A DNA stretch of 64,000 nt, taken from the NCBI GenBank assembly GCA_900767885.1, contig CAAGAU010000040.1, positions 8,647 through 72,646 of the forward strand, given 5' to 3'. The position numbers were made by a program, and so were the translations under genes. The stretch is from Clostridia bacterium. Lineage in GTDB: Bacteria > Bacillota > Clostridia > Christensenellales > Borkfalkiaceae. Shown here one piece after another: positions 51,705 to 61,013 of this stretch. How positions within the stretch are numbered: the first letter of the stretch is position 1; every line of letters starts with the position of its first letter. The notes under the pieces were generated by a model that was not told where the DNA came from, made no database searches, and was given only the letters and a program-made list of their open reading frames with translations.

Positions 51705-52364
51705 TTATTTACGCATTGCGTCAACCTGGGCCTGTACTTCGTCGGCAAGATTTTCTTCTTTCTTCTGAAGTCCCTCGCCCATCTCGTAACGAACGAATCT
51801 CCTTACGGAAATCTTTTCGCCTATCTGAGCGGTCGCCTCTACGACTACCTGTTCGATAGTTTTGCTCGGGTCCTTAACGTATTTCTGGTTAAGTAAGCAG
51901 TTATCTTCATAATAAGATTTAATTCTGCCTTCTACCATTTTATCGACGATCTTCTCGGGCTTGCCTTCTTCGAGGGCTTGCGCGCGAAGAATAGCCTTCT
52001 CCTTTTCAAGCACTTCTGCGGGTACGTCTTCCGGCTTGACGTAAAGGGGATTCGACGCCGCTATCTGAAGGGCGATATCGTGTACGAGCGTTCTGAACTG
52101 ATCGCTGTTCGCAACGAAGTCGGTTTCGCAGTTTACTTCGAGCAGAACGCCTACGCGTCCGCCCATGTGAATATAACTGTCTACTATACCTTCGGCGGCA
52201 ATTCTGCCTGCCTTCTTCGCAGCCTTGGCAATGCCTTTTTCTCTCAGATAGTCAACGGCTTTTTCCATATTGCCGTCGCACTCTACGAGAGCGTTTTTGC
52301 AATCCATCATACCTGCGCCCGTTCTTTCTCTCAAAGTCTTGACGTCGTTAGCAGTGTAATTCAT
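51705..52364 (-). CDS. tsf: Elongation factor Ts
   Basis: A 219-residue guanine-nucleotide exchange factor for EF-Tu. The N-terminal UBA-like domain ([16 protein letters not shown]) and the [13 protein letters not shown] contact motif ([14 protein letters not shown]) are present. It is about 75 residues shorter than the B. subtilis protein, with a reduced C-terminal core, a short form common in Clostridia and other lineages. It lies 33 bases after rpsB. Confidence 0.97.
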   Translation of the reverse strand: MNYTANDVKTLRERTGAGMMDCKNALVECDGNMEKAVDYLREKGIAKAAKKAGRIAAEGIVDSYIHMGGRVGVLLEVNCETDFVANSDQFRTLVHDIALQIAASNPLYVKPEDVPAEVLEKEKAILRAQALEEGKPEKIVDKMVEGRIKSYYEDNCLLNQKYVKDPSKTIEQVVVEATAQIGEKISVRRFVRYEMGEGLQKKEENLADEVQAQVDAMRK

Positions 52365-52397
52365 TTTCGTTCTCCTTAAATTATAGGTAATTTATCC

Positions 52398-53225
52398 TTA
52401 CGCCTCTACGGGAGTTTCAACGGCAACCGCGTCGGCGGGGTTCTCGGTAGCGTTTTCTTTCGCGTCGGCTTCTTCGGCAGCCTCGGCCATTTCAATGGCG
52501 GGCGACTCTTCTTCGTCTACTACGTTACGACGAACGGCGTCCTCGCCTTGTTTAGCCTCGATAACCGCGTCCGCTATTATGGAAGCGATAAGTTTTACCG
52601 CACGGATAGCGTCATCGTTACCCGAGATTACGTAATCCACAAGGTCGGGATCGCAGTTGGTATCGGTGATGGCTACTACGGGGATGTTAAGCTTCTTTGC
52701 TTCTTTAACCGCGTTGATTTCGCAGTTAGGATCTACTACGAACATAACGCCCGGCAAAGTTTTCATTTCTCTTATACCGCCGAGGTTGTATAAAAGTTTA
52801 TCTCTTTCGGCTTTAAGACCAAGAACTTCCTTTTTGGGAAGAAGGTCGAATTCGCCCGACTTTTCCATGTTGTCGAGTTTGTTAAGCCTGTCGATTCTCG
52901 TTCTGATAGTCTTGAAGTTGGTAAGCGTACCGCCGAGCCAACGCGAATTTACGTAGAACATACCGCATCTTTCGGCTTCTTGCTGAATAGCCTCCTGCGC
53001 TTGTTTCTTCGTGCCTACGAAAAGTACGTTTTTACCGCTCTTTACTGCGTCTACCACGAATTTGTACGCCTCTTCGACAAGGTCTACGGTAATCTGTAAG
53101 TCGATTATATGAATACCGTTTCTTTCGCCGTAGATGTACTTTTTCATCTTGGGGTTCCATCTTCTCGTCTGGTGTCCGAAGTGAACGCCCGCTTCGAGAA
53201 GTTGCTTCATAGAAGTTACTGCCAT
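52398..53225 (-). CDS. rpsB: 30S ribosomal protein S2
   Basis: A 275-residue S2. I start it at 53225 ([19 protein letters not shown]) because GGAGG lies 8 bases upstream. The conserved [30 protein letters not shown] and [13 protein letters not shown] segments are present. The last 45 residues form an acidic, Ala/Glu-rich tail ([17 protein letters not shown]) beyond the S2 core, likely disordered. It leads rpsB-tsf. Confidence 0.98.
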   Translation of the reverse strand: MAVTSMKQLLEAGVHFGHQTRRWNPKMKKYIYGERNGIHIIDLQITVDLVEEAYKFVVDAVKSGKNVLFVGTKKQAQEAIQQEAERCGMFYVNSRWLGGTLTNFKTIRTRIDRLNKLDNMEKSGEFDLLPKKEVLGLKAERDKLLYNLGGIREMKTLPGVMFVVDPNCEINAVKEAKKLNIPVVAITDTNCDPDLVDYVISGNDDAIRAVKLIASIIADAVIEAKQGEDAVRRNVVDEEESPAIEMAEAAEEADAKENATENPADAVAVETPVEA

Positions 53226-53346
53226 AATGTTTCCTCCGTTATTCCTCCCCGCGCCCTTTTTATGCAACCCTTTAATCCGCACGAGTCATGTTTATTTTGC
53301 GGACACGAACAGGGCAAAGCGCGAGTGTGAATTTTATAGCCTTATC

Positions 53347-53375
53347 ATTTTATCATAAATACGCGGTTTTGGCAA
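53347..53375 (-). promoter_or_regulatory. Promoter of rpsB-tsf
   Basis: Minus strand: TTGCCA (53375-53370), 17-base spacer, TAAAAT (53352-53347), giving a leader of about 115 bases before rpsB. Confidence 0.65.
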
Positions 53376-53425
53376 ATATTTAACGGCACTTTATGCCCGA
53401 ATTATTAAAATTATTACGTTTCCGC

Positions 53426-53454
53426 TTTACTTGCGGGCGTTTTTATGGTACAAT
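53426..53454 (+). promoter_or_regulatory. Promoter of the galactokinase gene
   Basis: TTTACT (53426-53431), 17-base spacer, TACAAT (53449-53454), 35 bases before the chosen ATG. Confidence 0.6.
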
Positions 53455-53489
53455 TTACCCGATTTCAAATAAGTTTTAACGGAGAAATT

Positions 53490-54704
53490 ATGGATTTACG
53501 CAATTATTACGGCGATACCGCCGACGAGAAAGTCCTGCTTGCCCGCATAGAAAAAGTAAAAGACGCGTTTTATTCGCACGAAAAAGTTAAACCCGAAAGG
53601 ATTTTTTCCTCGTCGGGGCGCGCCGAAATTCTCGGCAACCATACCGACCATAACCACGGTAAAGTTTTGGTGGCGGCTATATCGTGCGACATTCTGGCGG
53701 CGGTTAAAAAGACCGACGACGGCGTTATTAAAATTTGTTCCGAGGGGTATCTTCCGTTTACCGTGAACGTGAACGATTCAGCCGTTCGCGAGAACGAAAA
53801 AGGCACTTCCGTCGCGCTTACGCGCGGCGTTGCGGCTGCGATAAAAAACCGCGGCGAAAATATAGGCGGTTTTACCGCGTATTTAACCAGCAACGTTTTC
53901 GGCGGAGCGGGCGTTTCCTCTTCGGCGGCGTATGAGGTTTTAATTGCGGAAATACTTAACGTACTGTACCTCGACGGAAAACTTTCGGCGGTAGATAAGG
54001 CGATTATCGCGCAGTACAGCGAAAACGTTTACTTCGGCAAGCCCTGCGGACTTCTGGATCAGAGCGGTATTGCGATAGGTTCGCTTTCCGCGCTCGACTT
54101 TGCCGTTCCATCCGCGCCCACGGTCAAAAAAACAGATATGATTAAGGGTTACACCCTCGTTATAACCAACACGGGCGGCAGCCACGCCGCGCTTACCGAA
54201 CATTATGCGGCTATCCGCTCCGAAATGGAGCAGGTCGCGGCGTATTTCGGCGAAAAGGTTTTACGCGACGTACCCAAGGAAAAATTTTACGCCGATATCA
54301 AGGGTGTTGCCAAGAAAATTTCGGGCAGGGCGGCACTTCGCGCAATGCACTTTTACGACGAAAACGAACGCGTCGACGAGGCGGTAGCCGCACTTGAAAA
54401 GGGCGACGAAAAAGCATTTTTAAGCGCGGTGAACGGTTCGGGACTTTCCTCGCTTATACGCCTGCAAAACTGCGCCGTTCCGGGCGAAACCGAACAGCGC
54501 GTGGTACTCGGCATAGAACTTTCGCGCGAAATAATAAAACGCGGCGCGGTACGCGTACACGGCGGCGGCTTTGCGGGGTCGATACTCGCCGTAATCGCCG
54601 ACGAAGAAGTTGAAAATTACCGTGCGGAAATGGGCAAAGTTTTCGGCAAAGACAACGTATTTACCGCAAGCGTCCGTCCGCTCGGCACTGCGGAAATAAA
54701 ATAA
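53490..54704 (+). CDS. galK: Galactokinase (GHMP family)
   Basis: A 404-residue sugar kinase. The N-terminal galactokinase signature is GRAEILGNHTDHNHG (classic form GRVNLIGEHTDYNGG), the GHMP phosphate loop is GGAGVSSSAA, and the C-terminal RVHGGGFAGS motif is intact, as is the catalytic Asp region CGLLDQSG. It phosphorylates galactose at C1; the changed residues in the first motif leave room for another hexose. ACGGAGA precedes the ATG at 53490. No other Leloir gene is next to it. Confidence 0.88.
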   Translation: MDLRNYYGDTADEKVLLARIEKVKDAFYSHEKVKPERIFSSSGRAEILGNHTDHNHGKVLVAAISCDILAAVKKTDDGVIKICSEGYLPFTVNVNDSAVRENEKGTSVALTRGVAAAIKNRGENIGGFTAYLTSNVFGGAGVSSSAAYEVLIAEILNVLYLDGKLSAVDKAIIAQYSENVYFGKPCGLLDQSGIAIGSLSALDFAVPSAPTVKKTDMIKGYTLVITNTGGSHAALTEHYAAIRSEMEQVAAYFGEKVLRDVPKEKFYADIKGVAKKISGRAALRAMHFYDENERVDEAVAALEKGDEKAFLSAVNGSGLSSLIRLQNCAVPGETEQRVVLGIELSREIIKRGAVRVHGGGFAGSILAVIADEEVENYRAEMGKVFGKDNVFTASVRPLGTAEIK

Positions 54705-54717
54705 ATAAGTTAAATGC

Positions 54718-54754
54718 GAACGCGGGGTTGCCGATTTTCGGCAACCCCGCGTTC
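54718..54754 (+). terminator. Hairpin after galK
   Basis: A 16-bp perfect stem (54718-54733 and 54739-54754) with an ATTTT loop but no T run. Confidence 0.65.
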
Positions 54755-54925
54755 TATATGTACGATTCTCCATTGTATGATCTTATTTTATTATTTCGTC
54801 AAACTTTCACTCGTTATAATTACATTTTAACAGTTCACCGCTAATTTGTCAACCGTTTAACGCTATATAATTAACGATAAAATGATATATACTTATAACA
54901 TTGACAAAGTGAGAGGGAAAGCGTT

Positions 54926-55237
54926 TTGGATATAGTCGGAAAAATTGACGAAATGCGCAAAGAGAGAGGTTGGTCGGTAAACAGACTCGCCACCGAGGCA
55001 ATGCTTACGCAAAGCACTGTTGCCAATATGTTTAAAAGCGGCGCGGAGCCGAAGATTGTCACGCTCCGGGCGCTGTGCGAGGCGTTAGGCGTAACTTTAT
55101 CGGAATTCTTCTACGAGGGCGATTCCGTAACCGCCTCGCCGAGGACTATGGAACTATTGTTTGCTTACGAGCGGCTTGCCGAAAAGGAAAAAAGAGCCGT
55201 TTACGAATTGATAAAAAATCTTGTAAAAAAAGAATAG
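54926..55237 (+). CDS. XRE family helix-turn-helix regulator
   Basis: A 103-residue protein. Residues about 5-60 form a Cro/C1-type helix-turn-helix (SVNRLATEAMLTQSTVANM) with the linked LRALCEALGVTLSEFF helices; the remaining 40 residues are a Lys/Glu-rich helical tail, probably for dimerisation. The only start in frame before the domain is TTG at 54926, with GAGAGGG 8-9 bases upstream. It stands alone between galK and clpB with its own terminator. The target is unknown. Confidence 0.85.
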   Translation: MDIVGKIDEMRKERGWSVNRLATEAMLTQSTVANMFKSGAEPKIVTLRALCEALGVTLSEFFYEGDSVTASPRTMELLFAYERLAEKEKRAVYELIKNLVKKE

Positions 55238-55246
55238 AAATTGCAG

Positions 55247-55288
55247 ACCGCCGCGAGGAGTAAAAACACCCCTCGCGGCGGTTTTTTA
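55247..55288 (+). terminator. Terminator after the XRE gene
   Basis: 12-bp arms (55247-55258 and 55271-55282) followed by six T's. Confidence 0.9.
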
Positions 55289-55331
55289 AACGGAAATATA
55301 ATTTATCGTTTTGTCGGTGAACGGCGTAAAA

Positions 55332-55362
55332 AGTACGTTACGTCGAGCGCAGGCGAACTATC
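55332..55362 (+). repeat. Dispersed repeat, copy B
   Basis: Matches the element at 51585-51635 in 23 of 31 positions (shared GTACGT, GAGCG, GCGAA and TATCC blocks). It lies in the 183-base gap between the XRE gene and clpB together with two terminators. Confidence 0.45.
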
Positions 55363-55378
55363 CAAGTCGAGCGGACAA

Positions 55379-55415
55379 AAAGCGGGCGGGGTGAAATTTT
55401 CACCCCGCCCGCTTT
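55379..55415 (-). terminator. Terminator of clpB
   Basis: An 18-bp nearly loopless inverted repeat (55379-55396 and 55398-55415); read on the minus strand it runs into TTTTT. Confidence 0.85.
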
Positions 55416-55420
55416 GCGGT

Positions 55421-58015
55421 TTAACTCCGTTTGTATACGGTAAGTCCGTCGCCGTCGTAATCGACTACGGCGGTATCGCCCGCGGCAAAGAAATTGCCTA
55501 TTATCTTTTTGGCGATAAGCGTTTCCACGTTATGCTGAATAAACCGTTTTAACGGTCTTGCGCCGTAAACGGGATCGTAACCGTTGTCTATAATATAATC
55601 TTTCGCTGTTTTTGTAACGTCGAGCGAAATCTGTTGTTCTTCGAGTCTTTTTTTAAGACTTTCGAGCATCAGATCGACTATTTGTCCTATCTCGCTCTTT
55701 TGCAGGGGTTTATAGAACACTATCTCGTCGAGTCTGTTTAAAAACTCGGGACGGAAACTCGATTTTAACAGCCTGCTTACTTCGTCTTTCGCCGATTGTT
55801 TTATTTCGCCGTTCTCGTCAATGCCTTCGAGTATTGCCGACGAGCCGAGGTTGGAAGTAAGTATTATAACCGTGTTTTTAAAGTCGACGGTTCTGCCCTG
55901 CGAATCGGTTATACGACCGTCGTCAAGCACTTGTAAAAGTACGTTGAACACGTCCGGGTGAGCCTTTTCGATTTCGTCGAACAATACTACCGAGTAGGGT
56001 TTTCTTCTTACCGCCTCGGTAAGTTGACCGCCGTCCTCGAATCCCACGTATCCCGGAGGCGCGCCGATAAGACGGGAAACCGAGAACTTTTCCATATACT
56101 CGCTCATATCGAGTCTTATAAGGTTTTTCTCGTCGTCGAAAAGCACCTTTGCAAGCGTTTTTGCAAGTTCGGTTTTACCTACGCCCGTAGGTCCGAGGAA
56201 AAGGAACGAGCCGAGCGGACGGGTAGGATCGGCAATGCCCGCTCTTGCGCGGAGGATTGCTTCGGCAACCGTTCTTACCGCCTCATCCTGACCAATAACG
56301 CGTTTATGCAGTATTTCTTCAAGCGATAAGAGTTTTTCTCTTTCGCCTTCCATCAGTTTGGAAACGGGGATACCCGTCCAGCGGCAAACGATTTTGGCAA
56401 TGTCCTCTTCGGTAACTCTGTCGTGCAGAAGTCCGTTTTCTCCGCTGCCGCTTTCCGCCGCCTTTTCGCTCTCTTCGAGTTGTTTTTTAAGTTCGGGCAG
56501 TTTACCGTATTTGAGTTGCGCGGCTTTGTTAAGGTCGTATTCTCTCTCGGCGGTTTCCGCCTCGCGGTTTACGCGCTCTATTTCCTCACGGAGTTTCTGT
56601 ACTTTGTTTATGCTCTCTTTTTCGTTTTGCAGGCGAGCGTTCATGGCGGAATATTTTTCTTTGAGTTCCGCTATCTCCTTGCGGAGATTGTCGAGCCTTG
56701 CAAGCGAAAGTTTATCGGTTTCTTTTTTAAGCGAAGTTTCCTCTATTTCCAGGGTGGTGATTTTACGCTTTACGTCCTCCATTTCGCTCGGCATAGAGTT
56801 CATCTCGGTCTTTATGTTGGCGCACGCCTCGTCCACCAGGTCGATTGCCTTATCGGGTAAAAACCTGTCGGTTATATACCTGTCGGACAAAGTTGCCGCC
56901 GCGATAAGCGCGTTATCCTGAATTTTAACGCCGTGGAACACTTCGTATCTTTCTTTAAGTCCGCGCAGTATGGTTATGGTATCTTCAACGGTGGGTTCGT
57001 TTACCGTAACGGGTTGAAAACGCCTTTCGAGCGCGGGGTCTTTTTCGATATATTTTCTGTACTCGTCCAAAGTGGTCGCGCCTATGCAGTGGAGTTCGCC
57101 CCTTGCGAGCATGGGTTTGAGCAGGTTGCCTGCGTCCATCGCGCCTTCGGTTTTACCCGCGCCGACTATGGTATGCAACTCATCGATGAACAATATAATT
57201 TTGCCCTCGCTCTTTTTGACTTCGGCAAGGACGGCTTTAAGCCTTTCCTCAAACTCGCCGCGGTATTTCGCGCCCGCAACGAGCGCGCCCATATCGAGCG
57301 AGAAAACTTTACGGTCTTTAAGGTTTTCGGGAACGTCGCCTTTCATTATTCTTATGGCAAGACCTTCGGCGATAGCCGTTTTACCTACGCCCGGTTCACC
57401 TATTAAAACGGGGTTGTTTTTGGTCTTTCTCGAAAGGATACGTATTACGTTACGGATTTCTTCGTCCCTGCCGATAACGGGGTCGAGTTTGCCCGTTTTT
57501 GCGCGTTCGACAAGGTCCGAGCCGTACTTGTTAAGCACGTCGTAAGTATCCTCGGGATTTTCGCTCGTAACGCGCACGTTGCCGCGCACTTCCATAAGAG
57601 CCTTCATAAACGAATTTTTGTCTATGCCGAACGCGTTGAATATCTTTCTTACCTCGGCGTTGGGTTTTTCTATCAGTCCGTACAGGAGATGTTCTACGGA
57701 AACGAATTCGTCCTTCATATCCGCGGCTTGTTTTTCGGCGGCGTCGGTTGCCTCGGCAAGAGCAGGGGATAAGTATTCGCCGTTGCCGTTGCTGACCTTT
57801 ACCGTGCGTTCCACCGCTTCGCGCGCCATACGCTCGATAGCCGTCTTATCCGCGCCCATTTTTGCAAACAGGTTAGGAACCAGACCGCCTTCCTGCGTTA
57901 ACAGCGCAAGCAGTAAATGTTGCTGATCTATTTCGCGGTTGCCGTATTCGCGCGCTAAGCTTTGCGCCGAATTTAACGCCTCCGCACTTTTTGCGGTAAG
58001 TTTTTGCGAATTCAT
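55421..58015 (-). CDS. clpB: ATP-dependent chaperone ClpB
   Basis: An 864-residue AAA+ disaggregase, standard length. It has the N-terminal Clp repeat domain, AAA-1 with Walker A GEPGVGKT, the long coiled-coil middle domain (residues about 410-530) that distinguishes ClpB from ClpA/ClpC, and AAA-2 with GPTGVGKTE and the C-terminal D2 domain. It works with DnaK to solubilise aggregates. Its start overlaps an upstream ribbon-helix-helix gene by 4 bases (ATGA), so the two are translationally coupled. I see no CIRCE element or CtsR heptad pair upstream. Confidence 0.98.
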   Translation of the reverse strand: MNSQKLTAKSAEALNSAQSLAREYGNREIDQQHLLLALLTQEGGLVPNLFAKMGADKTAIERMAREAVERTVKVSNGNGEYLSPALAEATDAAEKQAADMKDEFVSVEHLLYGLIEKPNAEVRKIFNAFGIDKNSFMKALMEVRGNVRVTSENPEDTYDVLNKYGSDLVERAKTGKLDPVIGRDEEIRNVIRILSRKTKNNPVLIGEPGVGKTAIAEGLAIRIMKGDVPENLKDRKVFSLDMGALVAGAKYRGEFEERLKAVLAEVKKSEGKIILFIDELHTIVGAGKTEGAMDAGNLLKPMLARGELHCIGATTLDEYRKYIEKDPALERRFQPVTVNEPTVEDTITILRGLKERYEVFHGVKIQDNALIAAATLSDRYITDRFLPDKAIDLVDEACANIKTEMNSMPSEMEDVKRKITTLEIEETSLKKETDKLSLARLDNLRKEIAELKEKYSAMNARLQNEKESINKVQKLREEIERVNREAETAEREYDLNKAAQLKYGKLPELKKQLEESEKAAESGSGENGLLHDRVTEEDIAKIVCRWTGIPVSKLMEGEREKLLSLEEILHKRVIGQDEAVRTVAEAILRARAGIADPTRPLGSFLFLGPTGVGKTELAKTLAKVLFDDEKNLIRLDMSEYMEKFSVSRLIGAPPGYVGFEDGGQLTEAVRRKPYSVVLFDEIEKAHPDVFNVLLQVLDDGRITDSQGRTVDFKNTVIILTSNLGSSAILEGIDENGEIKQSAKDEVSRLLKSSFRPEFLNRLDEIVFYKPLQKSEIGQIVDLMLESLKKRLEEQQISLDVTKTAKDYIIDNGYDPVYGARPLKRFIQHNVETLIAKKIIGNFFAAGDTAVVDYDGDGLTVYKRS

Positions 58016-58647
58016 AATATCACATCCTTTTTTTCTATATTTTTACGAAATTCTCTTTCTATTTCGTACCTCGCCTTTTCGTGATCGATGAGGTGCGTAA
58101 AGTATAATCTTAAATATTTATCGAGTTCCGCAACGTACTCGGCGATGGCCTCGCCCGTCTTTTCGGGGGTAATCCCCTCGGGGCGCAACAGCACCCGCAC
58201 GAATTTGTTGTCGGAATAACCGTAAACCCTTTCGCCTATATACTTTTTTTCAAGCGAAATGAAAATGGTATAAAAACTTTCCATTAAAGAAAACAGCGTT
58301 GCGCTCGTCGTCCTTAAAGAAATTTTCAATTGTCCCAAATCGCCGGAATGGAAAAGTTCCACCGAGTATTTTACGGTAGGGTTGTACTTGTATAAAAGCG
58401 CGCTCTGAACGAACGCCATAGAGTTGGACGGCAGGTTGGTAAACTTCAGACCCGAATAACTTTCTATAAGTCTGCCCATATTCATAAGTGCGCTCTCCAT
58501 CTTCATATCCGCCGTTTCTATCGTAAGATATTCGGCAAGCAGTCTGTCCAGCATTACCGAACGGCTTACGCCGCTTTTGTACGCCTGTTCGTCGAGTCTT
58601 GATACGAGTTCGTCGCTTAATAATACGCTGTATACCGATTTATGCAT
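58012..58647 (-). CDS. Ribbon-helix-helix protein coupled to clpB, probable regulator
   Basis: A 211-residue protein not assignable to a named family. Residues 1-45 match a ribbon-helix-helix DNA-binding domain: a beta strand (VYSVLLSDELVSRLDEQA), then the Ser-Arg-Ser turn and a second helix (SGVSRSVMLDRLLAEYL). The rest is an all-new alpha/beta sensor-like domain with charged helices at the end. It is preceded by a strong promoter, starts the clpB operon and overlaps clpB by 4 bases. A heat-shock or proteotoxic-stress repressor is the obvious hypothesis; nothing in the sequence proves it. Confidence 0.75.
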   Translation of the reverse strand: MHKSVYSVLLSDELVSRLDEQAYKSGVSRSVMLDRLLAEYLTIETADMKMESALMNMGRLIESYSGLKFTNLPSNSMAFVQSALLYKYNPTVKYSVELFHSGDLGQLKISLRTTSATLFSLMESFYTIFISLEKKYIGERVYGYSDNKFVRVLLRPEGITPEKTGEAIAEYVAELDKYLRLYFTHLIDHEKARYEIEREFRKNIEKKDVIL

Positions 58648-58682
58648 TTTTATCTGTCGCCTTCCTTTGCTTTTACATCAAT

Positions 58683-58711
58683 ATTGTACGCCTTATTATA
58701 TAATTTGTCAA
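58683..58711 (-). promoter_or_regulatory. Promoter of the RHH-clpB operon
   Basis: Minus strand: perfect TTGACA (58711-58706), 17-base spacer, TACAAT (58688-58683). The spacer contains the palindrome ATTATATAAT (58695-58704), a conceivable operator. Confidence 0.8.
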
Positions 58712-58770
58712 GCAAAATATATAACTTTATTTACAAAATTTAAAAATATTTTTGCGCTCGGCAAAATCGT

Positions 58771-58799
58771 TTTACTTTTGCGCGCCAACATTATATAAT
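58771..58799 (+). promoter_or_regulatory. Promoter of alaS
   Basis: TTTACT (58771-58776), 17-base spacer, perfect TATAAT (58794-58799). The leader is only about 15 bases and starts at the AGAGGA ribosome site. Confidence 0.75.
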
Positions 58800-58820
58800 A
58801 AGTGAGAGGATTTTATAAAG

Positions 58821-60644
58821 ATGATTACTTCCAAACAGTTAAGAAACGCGTGGCTCGGATTTTATGAAAAGCGCGGACACGAAAATATAGGCGCGGTTTC
58901 GCTTATAGGCGACGGTTCTACCGGCGTTATGTTCAACGTGGCGGGTATGCAACCGCTTATGCCCTATCTTTTAGGCAAAAAGCATCCGTCGGGCAAGACC
59001 AGACTTTGCAACGTTCAGGGTTGCGTAAGAACGGTAGATATAGAGAGTGTAGGCGACCCCACCCACTTTACTTTTTTCGAGATGATGGGTAACTGGTCGC
59101 TCGGCGATTATTTTAAAGCCGAAAAGACCAAGTGGTCTTACGAACTTTTAACCGAAGTTTTCGGGCTTGACGGCAACGAAATCTGCTCTACGGTTTTCGA
59201 GGGCGACGCCACCGCTCCGCGCGACGAAGAAACCGCCGGACTTTTAAAAAAGGCGGGCGTTAAACCCGAGCATATCTTCTATCTGCCTAAAAAGGACAAC
59301 TGGTGGGAACTTGAAGGAACGGTAGGCACTCCGTGCGGACCTGATAACGAGTGGTTCTACCCCCGCCACAACAAGCCGTGCGGTAAAAACTGCGGACCCG
59401 ACTGCGGCTGCGGCAGATACGTGGAGATAGGTAACGACGTATATATGCAGTATAAAAAGACGGCTACGGGTTACGAGCCGCTCACCAACAAGAACGTTGA
59501 CACGGGTTTTGGTCTGGACAGACTTCTCGCGTTTTTAAACGGCGTTACGGACGGTTACAAAACCGACCTTTTCGCACCCGTAATCGCTTATCTCGAAGGC
59601 AAATCGGGCAAGAGTTACGACGGCGACGAGGCTGCGCGTAAGGCGATGCGTATAATAGCCGACCATATCCGTACTTCGACTATGCTTATAGGCGACGCTA
59701 ACGGGATAGTTCCGTCCAACGTGGGCGCGGGATATATTCTGCGCAGACTGCTCCGCCGCGCTATACGCTATGCAAGGGGACTTAATCTCGACAAGACCGC
59801 GCTTACCGACGTTTCCAAAATATTCATAGAACAAATTTACGACGAGGCTTACCCCTTACTCGTAGAAAAAAAAGAGTATGTTTTAAGCGAAATCGCCAAG
59901 GAAGCGGACAAGTTCGAGGCAACTCTTGCTACGGGTCTTAAAGAATTTAACAAGTGCGTAGAGGGTATAAAGCGTAAAAACGAGTTTATGGCGCAAAAAG
60001 ACCCCGCTTACGTTCCCGAAAACGGAATTAACGGCAAGCAGGCGTTCAGATTGTACGATACTTACGGTTTCCCGCTCGAGCTTACCGCCGAACTCGCCGA
60101 AGAAATAGGTTTTACCGTTGATAAAGCCGGTTTTGACGAGGCGTTTAAGCAGCATCAGGAAATAAGCAAGCAGCAGGGCACGTTTAAGGGCGGTCTTGCC
60201 GAGCAGAACGAAATTACCGCAAGACTTCATACCGCCACGCACCTTTTAAACGCCGCTTTAAAGAGCGTTTTAAAAGATGACGGAATAAACCAACGCGGCT
60301 CGAATATAACCGTGGAAAGATTGCGTTTCGACTTTAACTATCCGCGCAAACTCACCGCGGAAGAACTTGCCGAAATAGAGGCGTGGGTAAACGACGCTAT
60401 CAAAGCCGACGTAGAAGTTACCATGGAAGAAACCACTCCCGAACAAGCCAAAGAACAAGGCGCGGTGGGTATTTTTGATAATAAATACGGCGACAAAGTA
60501 AAGGTTTACACCATGGGCAAATACAGCAAAGAAATTTGCGGCGGTCCGCATGCGGCGAGAACGGGCGAACTGCATCACTTTAAAATCGTTAAGGAAGAGG
60601 CTTCTTCTGCGGGCGTTCGCAGAATAAAGGCCGTACTCGATTAA
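58821..60644 (+). CDS. alaS: Alanyl-tRNA synthetase, short form without C-Ala domain
   Basis: A 607-residue enzyme; typical bacterial AlaRS is about 870. The class II catalytic core is present (FFEMMGNWSLGDYFK, and GFGLDRL as motif 3), followed by the tRNA-recognition helices and the editing domain with its zinc residues (HTATH near 470 and CGGPHA near 573). The protein ends directly after the editing domain, so the oligomerisation and C-Ala domains are absent. An unusual Cys-rich insert, CGKNCGPDCGCG (about residues 187-198), follows the TPCGPDNEW motif and may bind zinc. Such short AlaRS forms occur in several uncultured lineages. Whether this is the only AlaRS cannot be told here. Confidence 0.93.
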   Translation: MITSKQLRNAWLGFYEKRGHENIGAVSLIGDGSTGVMFNVAGMQPLMPYLLGKKHPSGKTRLCNVQGCVRTVDIESVGDPTHFTFFEMMGNWSLGDYFKAEKTKWSYELLTEVFGLDGNEICSTVFEGDATAPRDEETAGLLKKAGVKPEHIFYLPKKDNWWELEGTVGTPCGPDNEWFYPRHNKPCGKNCGPDCGCGRYVEIGNDVYMQYKKTATGYEPLTNKNVDTGFGLDRLLAFLNGVTDGYKTDLFAPVIAYLEGKSGKSYDGDEAARKAMRIIADHIRTSTMLIGDANGIVPSNVGAGYILRRLLRRAIRYARGLNLDKTALTDVSKIFIEQIYDEAYPLLVEKKEYVLSEIAKEADKFEATLATGLKEFNKCVEGIKRKNEFMAQKDPAYVPENGINGKQAFRLYDTYGFPLELTAELAEEIGFTVDKAGFDEAFKQHQEISKQQGTFKGGLAEQNEITARLHTATHLLNAALKSVLKDDGINQRGSNITVERLRFDFNYPRKLTAEELAEIEAWVNDAIKADVEVTMEETTPEQAKEQGAVGIFDNKYGDKVKVYTMGKYSKEICGGPHAARTGELHHFKIVKEEASSAGVRRIKAVLD

Positions 60645-60655
60645 AACGTAATGCG

Positions 60656-60685
60656 TTGCGCCGCCGCGCCCGCGCGGCGGCGCAA
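60656..60685 (+). terminator. Hairpin after alaS
   Basis: A 13-bp perfect GC-rich stem (60656-60668 and 60673-60685) with a CCCG loop; no T run follows directly. Confidence 0.65.
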
Positions 60686-60721
60686 AAATCGAGGTTGTTT
60701 TCTAAAAAAACCGATAAACGA

Positions 60722-60750
60722 TTGACTTTAAAGCAAGTTTATTGTAATAT
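60722..60750 (+). promoter_or_regulatory. Promoter upstream of tRNA-Arg
   Basis: TTGACT (60722-60727), 17-base spacer, TAATAT (60745-60750). It would start transcription about 14 bases before the next hairpin. Confidence 0.65.
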
Positions 60751-60769
60751 GATTATACAAACGCAAGTG

Positions 60770-60810
60770 CAACCGTTTCCGGACGGAAACGGTTGTGTTT
60801 TGATTTTTTT
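60770..60810 (+). promoter_or_regulatory. Terminator-like hairpin placed directly before the tRNA
   Basis: A 12-bp perfect stem (60770-60781 and 60784-60795) followed by a T-rich tract ending in seven T's at 60810; the tRNA starts at the next base. It would stop most transcripts from the promoter above before the tRNA, or yield a short RNA of about 50 bases. Confidence 0.55.
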
Positions 60811-60887
60811 GCACCCGTAGCGCAATTGGATAGAGTATCAGATTCCGATTCTGACGGTTGCAGGTTCGATCCCTGTCGGGTGCACCA
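60811..60887 (+). tRNA. tRNA-Arg (anticodon CCG)
   Basis: 77 bases with encoded CCA. Acceptor stem GCACCCG / CGGGTGC, anticodon stem TCAGA / TCTGA with loop TTCCGAT (anticodon CCG at loop positions 3-5, reading CGG), T arm GCAGG-TTCGATC-CCTGT. The D stem GCGC / GAGT has a G-A mismatch, so it is slightly weak. Confidence 0.93.
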
Positions 60888-60892
60888 TTTGC

Positions 60893-60922
60893 AGGCAACT
60901 GCTATTCGCAGTTGCCTTGTTT
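60893..60922 (+). terminator. Terminator after tRNA-Arg
   Basis: A 10-bp stem AGGCAACTGC / GCAGTTGCCT with a TATTC loop followed by TGTTT. Confidence 0.8.
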
Positions 60923-60926
60923 GTAA

Positions 60927-61013
60927 GCACCCGAAGGGAGACTGAAATAACGTAGCACTCCGCTACGCTGCGTTTACGCCGTAAAACGGCGACGATCCCT
61001 GTCGGGTGCACCA
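60927..61013 (+). repeat. tRNA-Arg-like remnant repeating the tRNA 3' end
   Basis: An 87-base element that begins with the same 7-base acceptor strand GCACCCG (60927-60933) and ends with the same CGGGTGC-ACCA. The last 22 bases with one flanking base (60993-61014) are an exact direct copy of the tRNA 3' part (60867-60888). Between them are two hairpins (CGTAGC/GCTACG and CGCCGT/ACGGCG) in place of D and anticodon arms. No anticodon arm can be drawn, so it is not a working tRNA; it is a pseudo-tRNA or an attachment-site scar. Confidence 0.6.

Noticed and set aside
58695..58704. ATTATATAAT palindrome as a dedicated RHH operator (also at 58790-58799 and 45054-45063)
   Set aside because: The same decamer occurs at an unrelated promoter and overlaps -10 sequences, so it may be just an extended -10; kept only as a weak hint.
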